From Liolophura sinensis (Eukaryota > Mollusca > Polyplacophora > Chitonida > Chitonidae): a DNA stretch of 64,000 bases. The stretch is from positions 13,187,039 through 13,251,038 of the forward strand of contig NC_088297.1 in assembly GCF_032854445.1 (NCBI RefSeq), read 5' to 3'. Positions 1-11,300 of the stretch are shown here, piece after piece; the first letter of the stretch is position 1; each line of letters opens with the position of its first letter. The position numbers were made by a program, and so were the translations under genes. Under the pieces are notes generated by a model. That model was not told the origin of the DNA. It made no database searches and saw only the letters and a list, made by a program, of their open reading frames with translations.

Positions 1-539
1 ACTATGCTTGTAAGGAAAATAATGAAAGTTATATGAAAAAAAATGTGAAAAAAAAATTTCATTTTTGAGGTATATTACATATTTCTTATTTTCCGTCATT
101 GATAGGAAATATTTGGAAATGACTTCATTGGTGAAAATGACCCCATTTTGGGCTCTCTCGCAAACAGAGATGCTTTGACAGCTATCACCGTTGTCCTCGC
201 CACAGCAGGCTACTTAATTTCCGGAAGTACACGGGAAGGTCTGCCAGCAACCTGTGGATGGTCGTGGGTTTCCCCAGCCCAATTTTCACCCACCATAATG
301 CTGGTCGCCGTTGTTTAAGTGAAATATTCTGGAGTACAGCATAAAACACCAATCAAATAAATAAATAAATAAATAATTTCTGCAATGACCACAGTGACTG
401 TGATTTTACGAAAACTAGTTTAAAGCCTTTTTTATGCCCTTTTTTAAGATGTATGCTGACAAACTTGTCTTTATAGTTTTATTTGTTGCTCCACATCATT
501 AGCCAAGGATCTCGGCTGTGATCTTTCAGCATGGAGTTA
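1..539. other. Upstream intron sequence with a SINE fragment
   Basis: No exon recognised. Bases 215-376 are a 5'-truncated SINE-A copy in + orientation: 'gggaaggtctgccagcaacc', 'accataatgctgg', 'gtgaaatattct', then an ATAA-type tail. The rest is AT-rich unique sequence. Confidence 0.7.
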
Positions 540-1146
540 GGCGTATATTGTAAGGGTGGCCAGCAGTCCCTGTGTATCAGTATATGTAAGCCACCCTCAG
601 GACCAGGTCTCGGGCTACCACATCATATACTCTGTAGCATGGGGTAAGGCTATATTGTAAGGGTGGCCAGCAGTCCCCTTGTATCAGTATATGTAAGCCA
701 CCCTCAGAACTAGGTCTTGGGCTGCCAAATCATATACTCTGTAGTCTGGGGTAAGGCGTATATTGTAAGGGTGGCCAGCAGTCCCCGTGTATCAGTATAT
801 GTAAGCCACCCTCAGAACCAGGTCTCGGGCTACCACATCATATACTCTGTAGTATGGGGTAAGGCGTATATTGTAAGGGTGGCCAGCAGTCCCCGTGTAT
901 CAGTATATGTAAGCCACCCTCAGAACCAGGTCTCGGGCCATCACATCATATACTCTGTAGTATGGGGTAAGGCGTATATTGTAAGGGTGGCCATCAGGCC
1001 CTGTGTATCAGTATATGTAAGCCACCCTCAGAACCAGGTCTCGGGCCACCAAATCATATACTCTGTATTCTGGGGTAAGGCTATATTGTAAGGGTGGCCA
1101 GCAGTCCCCGTGTATCAGTATATGTAAGCCACCCTCAGAACCAGGG
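540..1146. repeat. Minisatellite, 108-bp unit, about 5.6 copies
   Basis: The unit runs from 'ggcgtatattgtaagggtgg' to 'ctctgtagtatggggtaa' with 108 bp between successive starts (for example 755 and 863). As 108 is a multiple of three, one frame stays open for over 120 codons; that is a by-product of the period, not a gene. Confidence 0.9.
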
Positions 1147-1530
1147 CTTGATAACTCTGGACTAAACGGCCACAGCCATTTTGTTCTAATGTGCTTGATA
1201 ACTCTGGATAAAACGGCCACAGCCATTTTGTTCTAATGTGCTTGATAACTCTGGATTAAACGGCCACAGCCATTTTGTTCTAATGTGCTTGGTACCTCTG
1301 GATAAAACGGCCACAGCCATTTTGTTCTAATGTGCTTGATAACTCTGGATTAAACGGCCACAGCCATTTTGTTCTAATGTGCTTGATAACTCTGGATTAA
1401 ACGGCCACAGCCATTTTGTTCTAATGTGCTTGGTAACTCTGGATAAAACGGCCACAGCCATTTTGTTCTAATGTGCTTGATAACTCTGGATTAAACGGCC
1501 ACAGCCATTTTGTTCTAATGTGGTTGATGA
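1147..1530. repeat. Minisatellite, 47-bp unit, about 8 copies
   Basis: The unit begins 'cttgataactctggattaaa' and contains 'cggccacagccattttgttc'. It directly abuts the preceding 108-bp array after 'aaccagg', so two unrelated arrays sit back to back. Confidence 0.9.
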
Positions 1531-2193
1531 CTCTGGATAAATCAGCTTGTAATGTGGAATTCAGCAAAACAGTGTTTGCGTGACGTAAACAGGGACTGCT
1601 CGGTGTTTGAGTGATCAAAACAGTTTACGCCTGATTTTGTGAAATTGAGAACATTTTTCTCCATGTTGTGTTATCTTGGCTGTGCCACATCACAAAATTA
1701 TTACTGTACACTTACTAATATTTATATGGGATAATTTACCCATGCATATATACATTTTGACTAGTGTTGTCTTTTCTTGGCTGTCAGTTTTCTCATGTAA
1801 CGATGCACACACACGGGATTGATTTTTTTTAATTTGACTGGTCTATAACACCACCCTCAAGAATTCTCCCATCTATGTAAGTGGTCAGTTTTATGGGTGG
1901 GGGAAACCGGGTTTGTTCTGTATTCAACCGTTCACTGCAAAAAAAAAAAAAATCTCCCCCAAAAATCACAAAATTGATATTTGGAATCAGTATGAATTAG
2001 CCTTTGGAATGGTGCTTAATTATTAAAGTTGGTCCGCATATAATGCGGAGTTATAAGTTCATGGTTTATACCTTCTGCTAATGGGTTTATGTGTTGTGCT
2101 AATGGGGTTATACATTGTGCTAATGGGCTTAAAGGGTGTGCTTATGTGTTTATACATGTATGCTAATTTTTAGAAATTGTTTCATTAAAACAG
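1531..2193. other. Unique intron sequence before the first recognised exon
   Basis: AT-rich with an A run at 1939-1951. A short degenerate run of 'gctaatgggtttatg'-like units lies at about 2075-2165. No exon or mobile element recognised. Confidence 0.6.
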
Positions 2194-2306
2194 GCCAGAG
2201 AGCAAACAGTTTAGCACGCAGTGTTCACATGAAACAGCTACTGGGCGTGCGACCTCAGAAAGATCATCAGACCTTACCTCAGAGATGGGAGGGGCCTGTA
2301 GCTAAG
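2194..2306 (+). CDS. OSBPL1A: ORP1 exon 1 of window: ankyrin-PH linker and first PH strand
   Basis: The acceptor is the AG at 2192-2193 and the donor is GTAATT at 2307. The exon opens with two bases of a split codon, then 37 codons, ending in phase 0. The encoded end, QRWEGPVAK, matches the human KRYEGPLWK that begins the ORP1L PH domain, and the MKQLLG segment before it matches the human stretch after the last ankyrin repeat. The polypyrimidine tract is weak, and an alternative AG at 2197-2198 would remove 5 nt (phase 0 start), so the 5' edge is less certain than the 3' edge. Confidence 0.75.
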
Positions 2307-5300
2307 GTAATTTAACATGTGTAATTAACGTGCAATGTCTAAATGAAGATTAAGGTTGTTTTCGTTAAAAAGATTCTTTTGAGGCGATCATAATTGATAT
2401 ATTGACATCTACATGTACCTGTGAAAGGTAGAGTTAAAGGAGAAGAAAATTTTAAAAAATTACTCTTTAGGCTGACAAGAGTACATTTTTTTTGTATCTG
2501 GTGGTGCCTGCTGCATAATTGTGTGATTTTTCCCGCCTTACACGTAAAGCCTGAAAACGGCAAAGCGGGCATAAATCGCTGAGTCCATCGCATCCTCCAT
2601 CTTTAACACCCTGAAATTTATGCTGGGGGTGCATTGTCTCTCAGCCAATGAAAGTCATTAATACTGCCAGCTTGTTTGTGTGAACTCGGAACCTACGTCC
2701 AACATTCTGGTTTCCCGATCGTCAAGTGGAGAACGAACTGTACTGATCGCTACCTTCTGGAAAGAAGAGTTCTACCGGAAATGTACAGACTGCACTTCAG
2801 CAGTTTCCGACGGCAATTCTCCTCCTAACACAGAAGACTTCAGGACTAGTTCTTAGGCAAAATGAAGTCGCCCACAGCAGATTTTGGCGCTGATTTTATA
2901 ATTTATCAACTTCAGGTACATATTAGAATTTTTTTATGGCATGCACCTGCAAGAAAATGCATACTCTTTTCAATGGTATTTGATTGATATTTAAATTTTC
3001 TTCTCCTTTAAGTCATGTCATTCATGGCCTTCAGGTACCAGAGATTATTTTAGACTACAGTATGAATCGTTATGATGTATAACTCTTTTGAAAATGATGT
3101 TATTGACTGGTACATTTTCAGTTTATACATACCACCTTTATGTACTAGTTAAATTTGGCCTACAATCTCTTTACAATTCCTTTGTGCAAGCAGCCTGACT
3201 TATTTTACTATCTATAGTAGGTTCGAACTTATTGTGCAAATGGGCCCATACCTGCACCCAGTGTAGTATTGTGCAAGTGGGCCCACACCAATACCTGCAC
3301 TCGGTGTAGTATTGTGCAAGTGGGCCCACACCAATACCTGCACCCTGTGTAGTATTGTGCAAGTGGGCCCACACCAATTCCTGCACCCCGTGTAGTATTG
3401 TGCAAGTGGGCCCATACCAATACCTGCACCCAGTGTAGTATTGTGCAAGTGGGCCCACACCAATAACTGCACCCAGTGTAGTATTGTGCAAGTGAGCCCA
3501 CACCAAGTGTAGTATTGTGCAAGTGGGCTTGCCCCAATACCTGCACCCAGTGTAGTATTGTGCAAGTGGGCCCACACCAATATCTGCACCCAGTGTAGTA
3601 TTGTGCAAATGGGCCCACACCAATATCTGCACCCAGTGTAGTGTTGTGCAGGTTGGCTCACCCCAATACCTGCACTCAGTGTAGTATTGTGCAAGTAAGC
3701 CCACACCAATACCTGCACCCAATGTAGTATTGTGCAAGTGGGCTCACCCCAATATCTGCACCCAGTGTAGTATTGTGCAAGTGAGCCCACACCAATACCT
3801 GCACCCAGTGTAGTATTGTGCAAGTGGGCTCACCCCAATACCTGCACCCAGTGTAGTATTGTGCAAGTGAGCCCACACCAATACCTGCACCCAGTGTAGT
3901 ATTGTGCAAGTGGGCCCACACCAATACCTGCACCCAGTGTAGTATTGTGCAAGTGGGCTCACCCCAATACCTGCACCCAGTGTAGTATTGTGCAAGTGGG
4001 CTCACCCCAATACCTGCACCCAGTGTAGTATTGTGCAAGTGGGCTCACCCCAATACCTGCACCCAGTGTAGTATTGTGCAAGTGGGCCCACACCAATACC
4101 TGCACCCAGTGTAGTATTGTGCAAGTGGGCTCACCCCAATACCTGCACCCAGTGTAGTATTGTGCAAGTGGGCTCACCCCAATACCTGCACCCAGTGTAG
4201 TATTGTGCAAGTGGGCCCACACCAATACCTGCACCCAGTGTAGTATTGTGCAAGTGGGCTCACCCCAATACCTGCACCCAGTGTAGTATTGTGCAAGTGG
4301 GCTCACCCCAATACCTGCACCCAGTGTAGTATTGTGCAAGTGGGCTCACCCCAATACCTGCACCCAGTGTAGTATTGTGCAAGTGGGCCCACACCAATAC
4401 CTGCACCCAGTGTAGTATTGTGCAAGTGGGCTCACCCCAATACCTGCACCCAGTGTAGTATTGTACAAGTGGGCTCGCCCCAATACCTGCACCCAGTGTA
4501 GTATTGTGCAAGTGAGCCCACACCAATACCTGCACCCCGTGTAGATTGGCTTCATACTGGCAAGCTAACCATATCGGCCACGAAGGCCCCTTCACAATTT
4601 GAGCTCTTTAGGGCTGCCTTTATAAACTGGATTAGTAACACCTTTTAATGTATGATTTTCCAAAACAACCTCTTTTTCTTTTTTTTTTTATTACTGCACT
4701 CTTAATTAGTAAAGCTCCACCTGTCATACTGTCTTTTTATTTAAAATACAATTTGGAACCTGTGTGTAATAATCTTGGTGTCATCAAATTGTACTTTTCT
4801 GTTCCAGAAGTCCAAACTGATGGGTTACCGTGTTTTCTGGGTAGTGTTGGAAAGAGGCGTCTTATCATACTTCAGAAATAGGTTAGTATACCTCCAGTCT
4901 TGTGATACTTTAGGAATAGGTTAGTATACCTCCAGTCTTGTGATACTTTAGGAATAGGTAAAGTATAACTCCAGTCTTGTCGGACTTCAGGAAAAGGTAA
5001 AGTATACCTCCAGGCTTGTCATACCTCTTGTCATACTCAGAAATAGATATAGTATACTGCCAGTCTTGTCATACTTAAGGAATAGATAAGGTATACATGT
5101 AAGCTTGTCATACTTCAGATATAGAAAAGTATACCTCGAGTCTAGTCATAATTCTCTGATAGCTAAAGTATACTTCCAATCTTGCCATACGTCAGAAATA
5201 GGCAAAATATACCTCCAGGCTTGTCATACTTTAGAAATAGACAAAGTATACCTCCAGCATTGTCAAACTTCAGGAATAGGTAAACCTCCAGTCGCGTCAT

Positions 5301-8300
5301 TCTACAGAAATAGATAACATATACCTGTAGACATTCCGTACTTCAAGAATAGATAAGGTATATCTGTATATCTTGCAGGAATAGGTAAGATATTTCTCTG
5401 TCCCTGACAAGTGAGGGAAGGTTTTGAGTTGTCTGTGTATTCACTTATTTCAAATATTTTTAAATATTTTAACATTTTTCATGTGGCACATCTTCCTTGA
5501 TTCTGAATGGATTGTTCAAGTGTTGTTTTGTGAAGTTTGATTAATTACTTATCAGAAAAACTTAAGTGTCTGGCACCAGGGTGTTTGGCACCATAGTGTT
5601 TGGCACCAGGGTGTTTGGCACCAGGGTGTATGTCACCAGAGTGTTTAGCACCAGGGTGTTTGGCACCAGGGTGTTTGGCACCAGAGTGTTTGGCACCAGG
5701 GTGTATGTCACCAGAGTGTTTGGCACCAGGGTGTTTGGCACCAGGGTGTTTGGCACCAGAGTGTTTGGCACCAGGGTGTTTGGCACCAGAGTGTTTGGCA
5801 CCAGGGTGTTTGGCACCAGGGTGTTTGGCACCATAGTGTTTGGCACCAGGGTGTTTGGCACCAGGGTGTATGTCACCAGAGTGTTTAGCACCAGGGTGTT
5901 TGGCACCAGGGTGTATGGCACCAGAGTGTTTGGCACCAGGGTGTTTGGCACCAGGGTGTATGTCACCAGAGTGTTTGGCACCAGAAGTATCAATGTAAGG
6001 CAGAATCAGCACCAAATTTTAATGGAGTGGTAGAGATTGGCCCAATGCCCAAGTGCAAAGTGCATCAAATTTTGTCCAGATCTTTCCAGAACTTTTTCAG
6101 ACAGACAGACAGACAGACAGACAGACAGTCAGACAAACAGACAGACAGACTGACTGACTGACTGATGGTGGAGGTAATGAATGACTAATCTTTCAGTGGT
6201 GTGTATGGCTTAGAAATGTGGCCCAGGTATCACAAAGTAAACATAGACTTAAGTCAAAATTTCAGATCTCTTTAAAATTGTTATTTCTGAGGTAACAAGG
6301 TCAAAATGTTGATAGACAGCATAAATCCTGGAAAAGTTAGTGTGAACCAAATTTCAGCTGAAATAATGGAAAGGGAGGACACCAAGTTTAATGACTGAAA
6401 TTTTGACTTAAGCCTAAGATCGCTTTGTCATCTCGAGGCATGAAAATGTAGAAAAAACATGTATATGTACGTAGTGACTTCTTTGTCAATGTTTTCACAT
6501 ATTTGTAAAGTGTTTGTACAAGCATATTTTGAGGGCATTACTCTGTGTAGACTGACAAAATTATACTTTGTGTGAAGCCATGTAATTGGCCAATCCAACT
6601 AATGTAGTTTTGTCTCCAAAATCAAAATAAAACTCTGCATAAATTGCGTTGAAAGTTGATCTTTCATATGAGAAGAAGGTTGAGGAATGAGAGTAGCGTT
6701 GGTTATTGGTTGGTAGTGTTGTTATATCTCTGTGCACGTAGCATTGCGCTACCTTTACACAGGATTCAGTCACTAACTGTGGGTAAATGTTTCATGTGGG
6801 CTGTGTTATATCTCTGTGCACGTAGCATTGCGCTACCTTTACACAGGATTCAGTCACTAACTGTGGGTAAATGTTTCATGTGGGCTGACATCAGACTGGC
6901 ATATTATTATTAAGCTGATATAATGATTTTTATGTAAATATAAAATAATAATATCTTTATTTATTGAAGTTAACTCAGTCAATTTGTACAAAGCTGTTCT
7001 TCCCCAAGGCCGTCACAAACAAAAAGAAAAGAATAGAGAGAAATAGGTCTTCAGTGACAAAGTCCAAATATGACTGTCACCCTAGCGACTGTTCCAAAGA
7101 GTGGGTGAGGCAGGGTAGTGGGAGATGTTAGGTTACAATGTGCAAAATTAAATTATAGAGATGTATAAGTATATTTTAAGCGGTCGCTGTGAGTTCAAGT
7201 CCAGCTCATGATGGCTTTCTCTCCAGCCGTACATGGGAAGGTCTGCTAGCAACCTGCGGATGGTCATGGGTTTCCCCCGGGCTCTGCTCAGTTTCCTCCC
7301 ACCATAATGCTGGCCGCGGTCGTATAAGTGAAATATTCTTGAGTACGGCGTAAAACACCAATCAGATAAATAAATAAATAAATAAGTATATTTTTACCTG
7401 TCCTTTAAACTCTGAAAGTTGTGGCCTTGTGCACAAATTCAGTCATCCTGTATGCTCGTTATGTAGTTTACTACATGTAATTGAGCACCTCGTTATCAGT
7501 ATATTTTATCAGAAGTGACAAGCCATTCAGATCATTATTTGAGTAGTTGAACAAGAAACATCATCACGTTTGACAAAATCATCTTTGAAATATCTATGCC
7601 AGAAACCGACTGCTTCTGTGGACTAATAGTTACAGGGTCTGCCATCGAAGTCGGGAGACTCGGGATCAAACCCAGGTCGGGTCATATCAAAGACTTTAAA
7701 AATGGTACTTGTTGCTGCCTCGTTTGGCGCTCGACACTGAGAGGTTAGAGCTAAAGGAAACAGCATTGGTCAACCCAGTGTCAGTATAATGTGACTGAGT
7801 CTGGTGTCATGTCTGATGTCTTCGGCATGATACTTCAGGGGTGGCAGCACTTTGCAACATGGACTCGCCCTGCCATAAGAAGACACGGTTTATGTCCATA
7901 CACCTAATGATTCCTCATCGTTTTATGACTGAAAAATGGCTAAGTATGACGTTAAACCCCAAGCATTCATTTATTCATTCTCCTCAGAACTTCTCAGCCC
8001 CTCCTCATAGTTATCGTTAGAAAAGATGTTTTGAGGTTTGTTTGAAATGTAGAATGATATTGTACTGGAGACACCTAAGCTTCAGTACCAGGTGAAATTT
8101 TTTTTTTTTTTTTTTTTTTGATGTTCATATGTCTCCAAATATGTGCTTTTTGAGGTGAAACTACGTGGACACAGTGTAGGCATGTACATATTTACAAAAT
8201 AATTCATCTCTTTTGAAGGGGAGATGCCAGTACGGGCGTGAAAAGAAAATTGATGAAATATTTAGATCAGGCCAAAGTAACGGTAAGTAATCAATGAAAA

Positions 8301-11300
8301 AATTAGCCCAAAAAAAAAAAAAAAATACATGTGGTCTAGGGCTGATTTTTCAGTTTATGTTTTTATTTCATGAAAAAAAGAAGACTTTTGAAGTTTTAAA
8401 GTAGAGCTTGCTGTCACATGGTTTAGTGACTTCAATTCATTGAAGAATGAGCTTTCCCCCAGTGAATATCTGAAAAGGAGCACATTGCCCAGCGAAAGGA
8501 TCAACCTAGCCTTTACAACTGCTGACTATGGAATAGTTGCCTGTCCATTTATATTCCAGCATATATGTAGAAGGTGAATAAAGGTGTTAAGTGTAACCTA
8601 AATATCAAACTTGATTCAAATCGTATTACGGACTAAACTGTTGAGTACGTAATATGCTTTTTTCGCTCAAGGAATACAATACATGTACACTGTGCATGTA
8701 CATATAAATTGTCAAACATATATTTTCTGTTTCCAAAGCATCAATGCGGTCGCTGTGAGTTCAAGTCCAGCTCATGCTGGCTTCCTCTCCAGTCGTACGT
8801 GGGAAGGTCTGCCAGCAATCTGGGGCCGTACGTGCATGCACATATAAATTGTCAAACATATATTTTCTGTTTACAAAGCACCAATGCGGTCGCTGTGAGT
8901 TCAAGTCCAGCTCATGCTGGTATGTTAGCAATCTGGGGATGGTCATTGGTTTCCCCCGGGCTCTGTCCGGTTTCCACCCACCATAAACAAATAATTTGTG
9001 TACCAAGCTGTTGAAAACACATTAGCATTGGCCAGTATGGTTGATACTGACATCTAAAATTAGAATCCGGTGAAATGAAGTTGTATGCAGATCCAAATAG
9101 ATTCTGGCAAACTTTGAAGAAAAAAGCGTCCTGAGAGGGTTAGATTATGTATTTGATTTGGATTCAGTGCAGTACTCTAGAATCAGTGATGAGATGATGG
9201 CCAAATTTATTGGTGGAGAAAACCACCAAGAGTTTGGGTGGAACCACCGTAGGGTTAGACACGATGCCTGTCCACAAATCCATTTGTGTGAGGATGCACC
9301 TGAAATGGCTCTTGTTAATACAAATGGATTTTTAAAGATAGTATCGGGTGGTAAAGGGATCTCGAAAGACCCTTTTCCTACAGGAGAAAGAAATTGCTTC
9401 AAATTTTTAAACTTATGTCAAACGAAGAAGGTGAAAATCATGTGGTGGCAAAATGTAATATTTGTGCTAAACACATGGAGAAAATAAGATTTATTTGATG
9501 CGTGTTTTGCATTGTACTGAAGAATATTTCACCTATACAACAGTGGCCAGCAAAATGGCGGTCGAAAACTGGGTAGAACCCAGGTGAAACCCACAACCAT
9601 CTGCAGGTTGCTGGCAGACCTTTCCACATACGACCAAAGACAAAACCAGCTTGAGCTGGACAGCAACCGCGTATATGTAGGTGAGAGGCTCCTGGGTCAT
9701 TGTACTGCTCTAGCACGCCAACCGTTAGGCCAAGGGGGCCTCTCAAGGGACTTTAATCATCTTAATAGTAAAACCACCATTTTCGTTATCAGAAAAAAAG
9801 ATTTTATTTTCTTTCTGTTTTTGTTTTTCTATCAGTGAGTCAGAAAAAGACCTGAATATTAATTAAAACATTTTAATTGTTTTGAAAATTGTTAGTAGTT
9901 TGGATTCTGTTTATCCTCATGACAGACATAACTGGGAAACCAAGTGAATTATTGGGCATTTGTTTGAAATCCTAAAGAAGCGCCACCCTACATCTGTTAC
10001 CTTTTGACATGCCTGGCATAAAAATGGAATCAGATGGATTTGAACATGCGAGGAAAACAGTAAAAGGCTGAAGGAAGTTATTGGTTAGTGATGAACTGAG
10101 AACAATAAAAAAGTTTCAAGTGGCAAAGTTACGACAAGATATTGCTGTTTTTTTACAGCCTGAAGCATCGTCAAAGAGTGAGTTTAAGATTGAGTTTTCT
10201 GATGGGACAACACACAGGCTGGCAGTGGAGGTGGTCAATGGGGGTACTGTTAACAGACAGGTGAGTAGGGTGTGACAGGGGTTAAGGGTTCATGTTAACA
10301 GACAGGTGAGTAAGGTGTAACAGGGGTCAAGGGTTCATGTTAACAGACAGGTGAGTAAGGTGTAACAGAGGCTAAGGGTTCATGTTAACAGACAGGTGAG
10401 TAAGGTGTAACAGAGGCTAAGGGTTCATGTTAAAAGGCAGGTGAGTAAGGTGTAATAGAGGCTAAAGGTTCATGTTAACAGACAGGTGAGTAAGGTGTAA
10501 CAGAGGCTAAGGGTTCATGTTAACAGACAGGTGAGTAAGGTGTAATAGAGGCTAAGGGTTCATGTTAACAGACAGGTGAGTAAGGTGTGACAGGGGTTAA
10601 GGGTTCATGTTAACAGGCAGGTGAGTAAGGTCTAACAGAGGCTAAGGGTTCATGTTAACAGACAGGTGAGTAAGGTGTTACAGAGGTTAAGGGTTCACGT
10701 TAACAGACAGGTGAGAAGGTGTAACAGAGGTTAAGGGTTCATGTTAACAGATAGTTGAGAAGGTGTAATAGAGGTTAAGGGTTCATGTCAACAGACAGGT
10801 GAGAAGGTGTAACAGAGGTTAAGGGTTCATGTTAACAGATAGTTGAGAAGGTGTGATGGAGGTTAAGGTTTCATGTTAACAGACAGGTGAGATGGTCTGA
10901 TAGAAGTTAAGGGTTGATGTTAACAGACCAGTGAGATGGTCTAACAGAGGTTAAGGATTGTTGTCAGCAGACAGGTGAGAAGGTGTGATAGGTTGAGGGC
11001 TCATTTTAACAGACAGGTGAGAAGGTGTGGCAGAGGTTAGGGGCCCGCACTAACCAACAGCTGAGAAGGTATGGCGAATGTTAAGGGCTCACATTAACAG
11101 ACAGGTGAGAACGTGTCATGGAGGTTAAGGGTTCACATTAACAGAAAGGTAAGAAAGTGTGACAGAGGTTAAGGGCTCACATTAACAGACAGGTGAGAAA
11201 GTGTGACAGAGGTTAAGGGTTCACAGTAACAGACAGGTGAGAAAGTGTGACAGAGGTTAAAGGACCAGTGAAACGTCATAAGAAGATATATATTTGATGT

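Noticed and set aside
3171-4595. Several minus-strand open frames with [12 protein letters not shown]-type repeats that look like a repetitive protein
   Set aside because: They are the 43-bp minisatellite read in all three frames. The unit has no stop on that strand, and the same motif appears frame-shifted in every ORF.
5545-6033. Repeat protein of PGAKH or GTRVF type on either strand
   Set aside because: A 15-bp repeat keeps frames open by arithmetic. Both strands and several frames are equally open, with no start context or splice support.
9158-9487. 109-codon open frame next to a SINE
   Set aside because: Composition is not clearly coding, I recognise no family, and there is no splice or promoter support. 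Could be a decayed transposon piece.
10081-10158. Coding start before the exon at 10159
   Set aside because: The open frame begins at a TTG, and the segment ends in a T-rich tract plus acag. The ORP1 alignment begins exactly after it.
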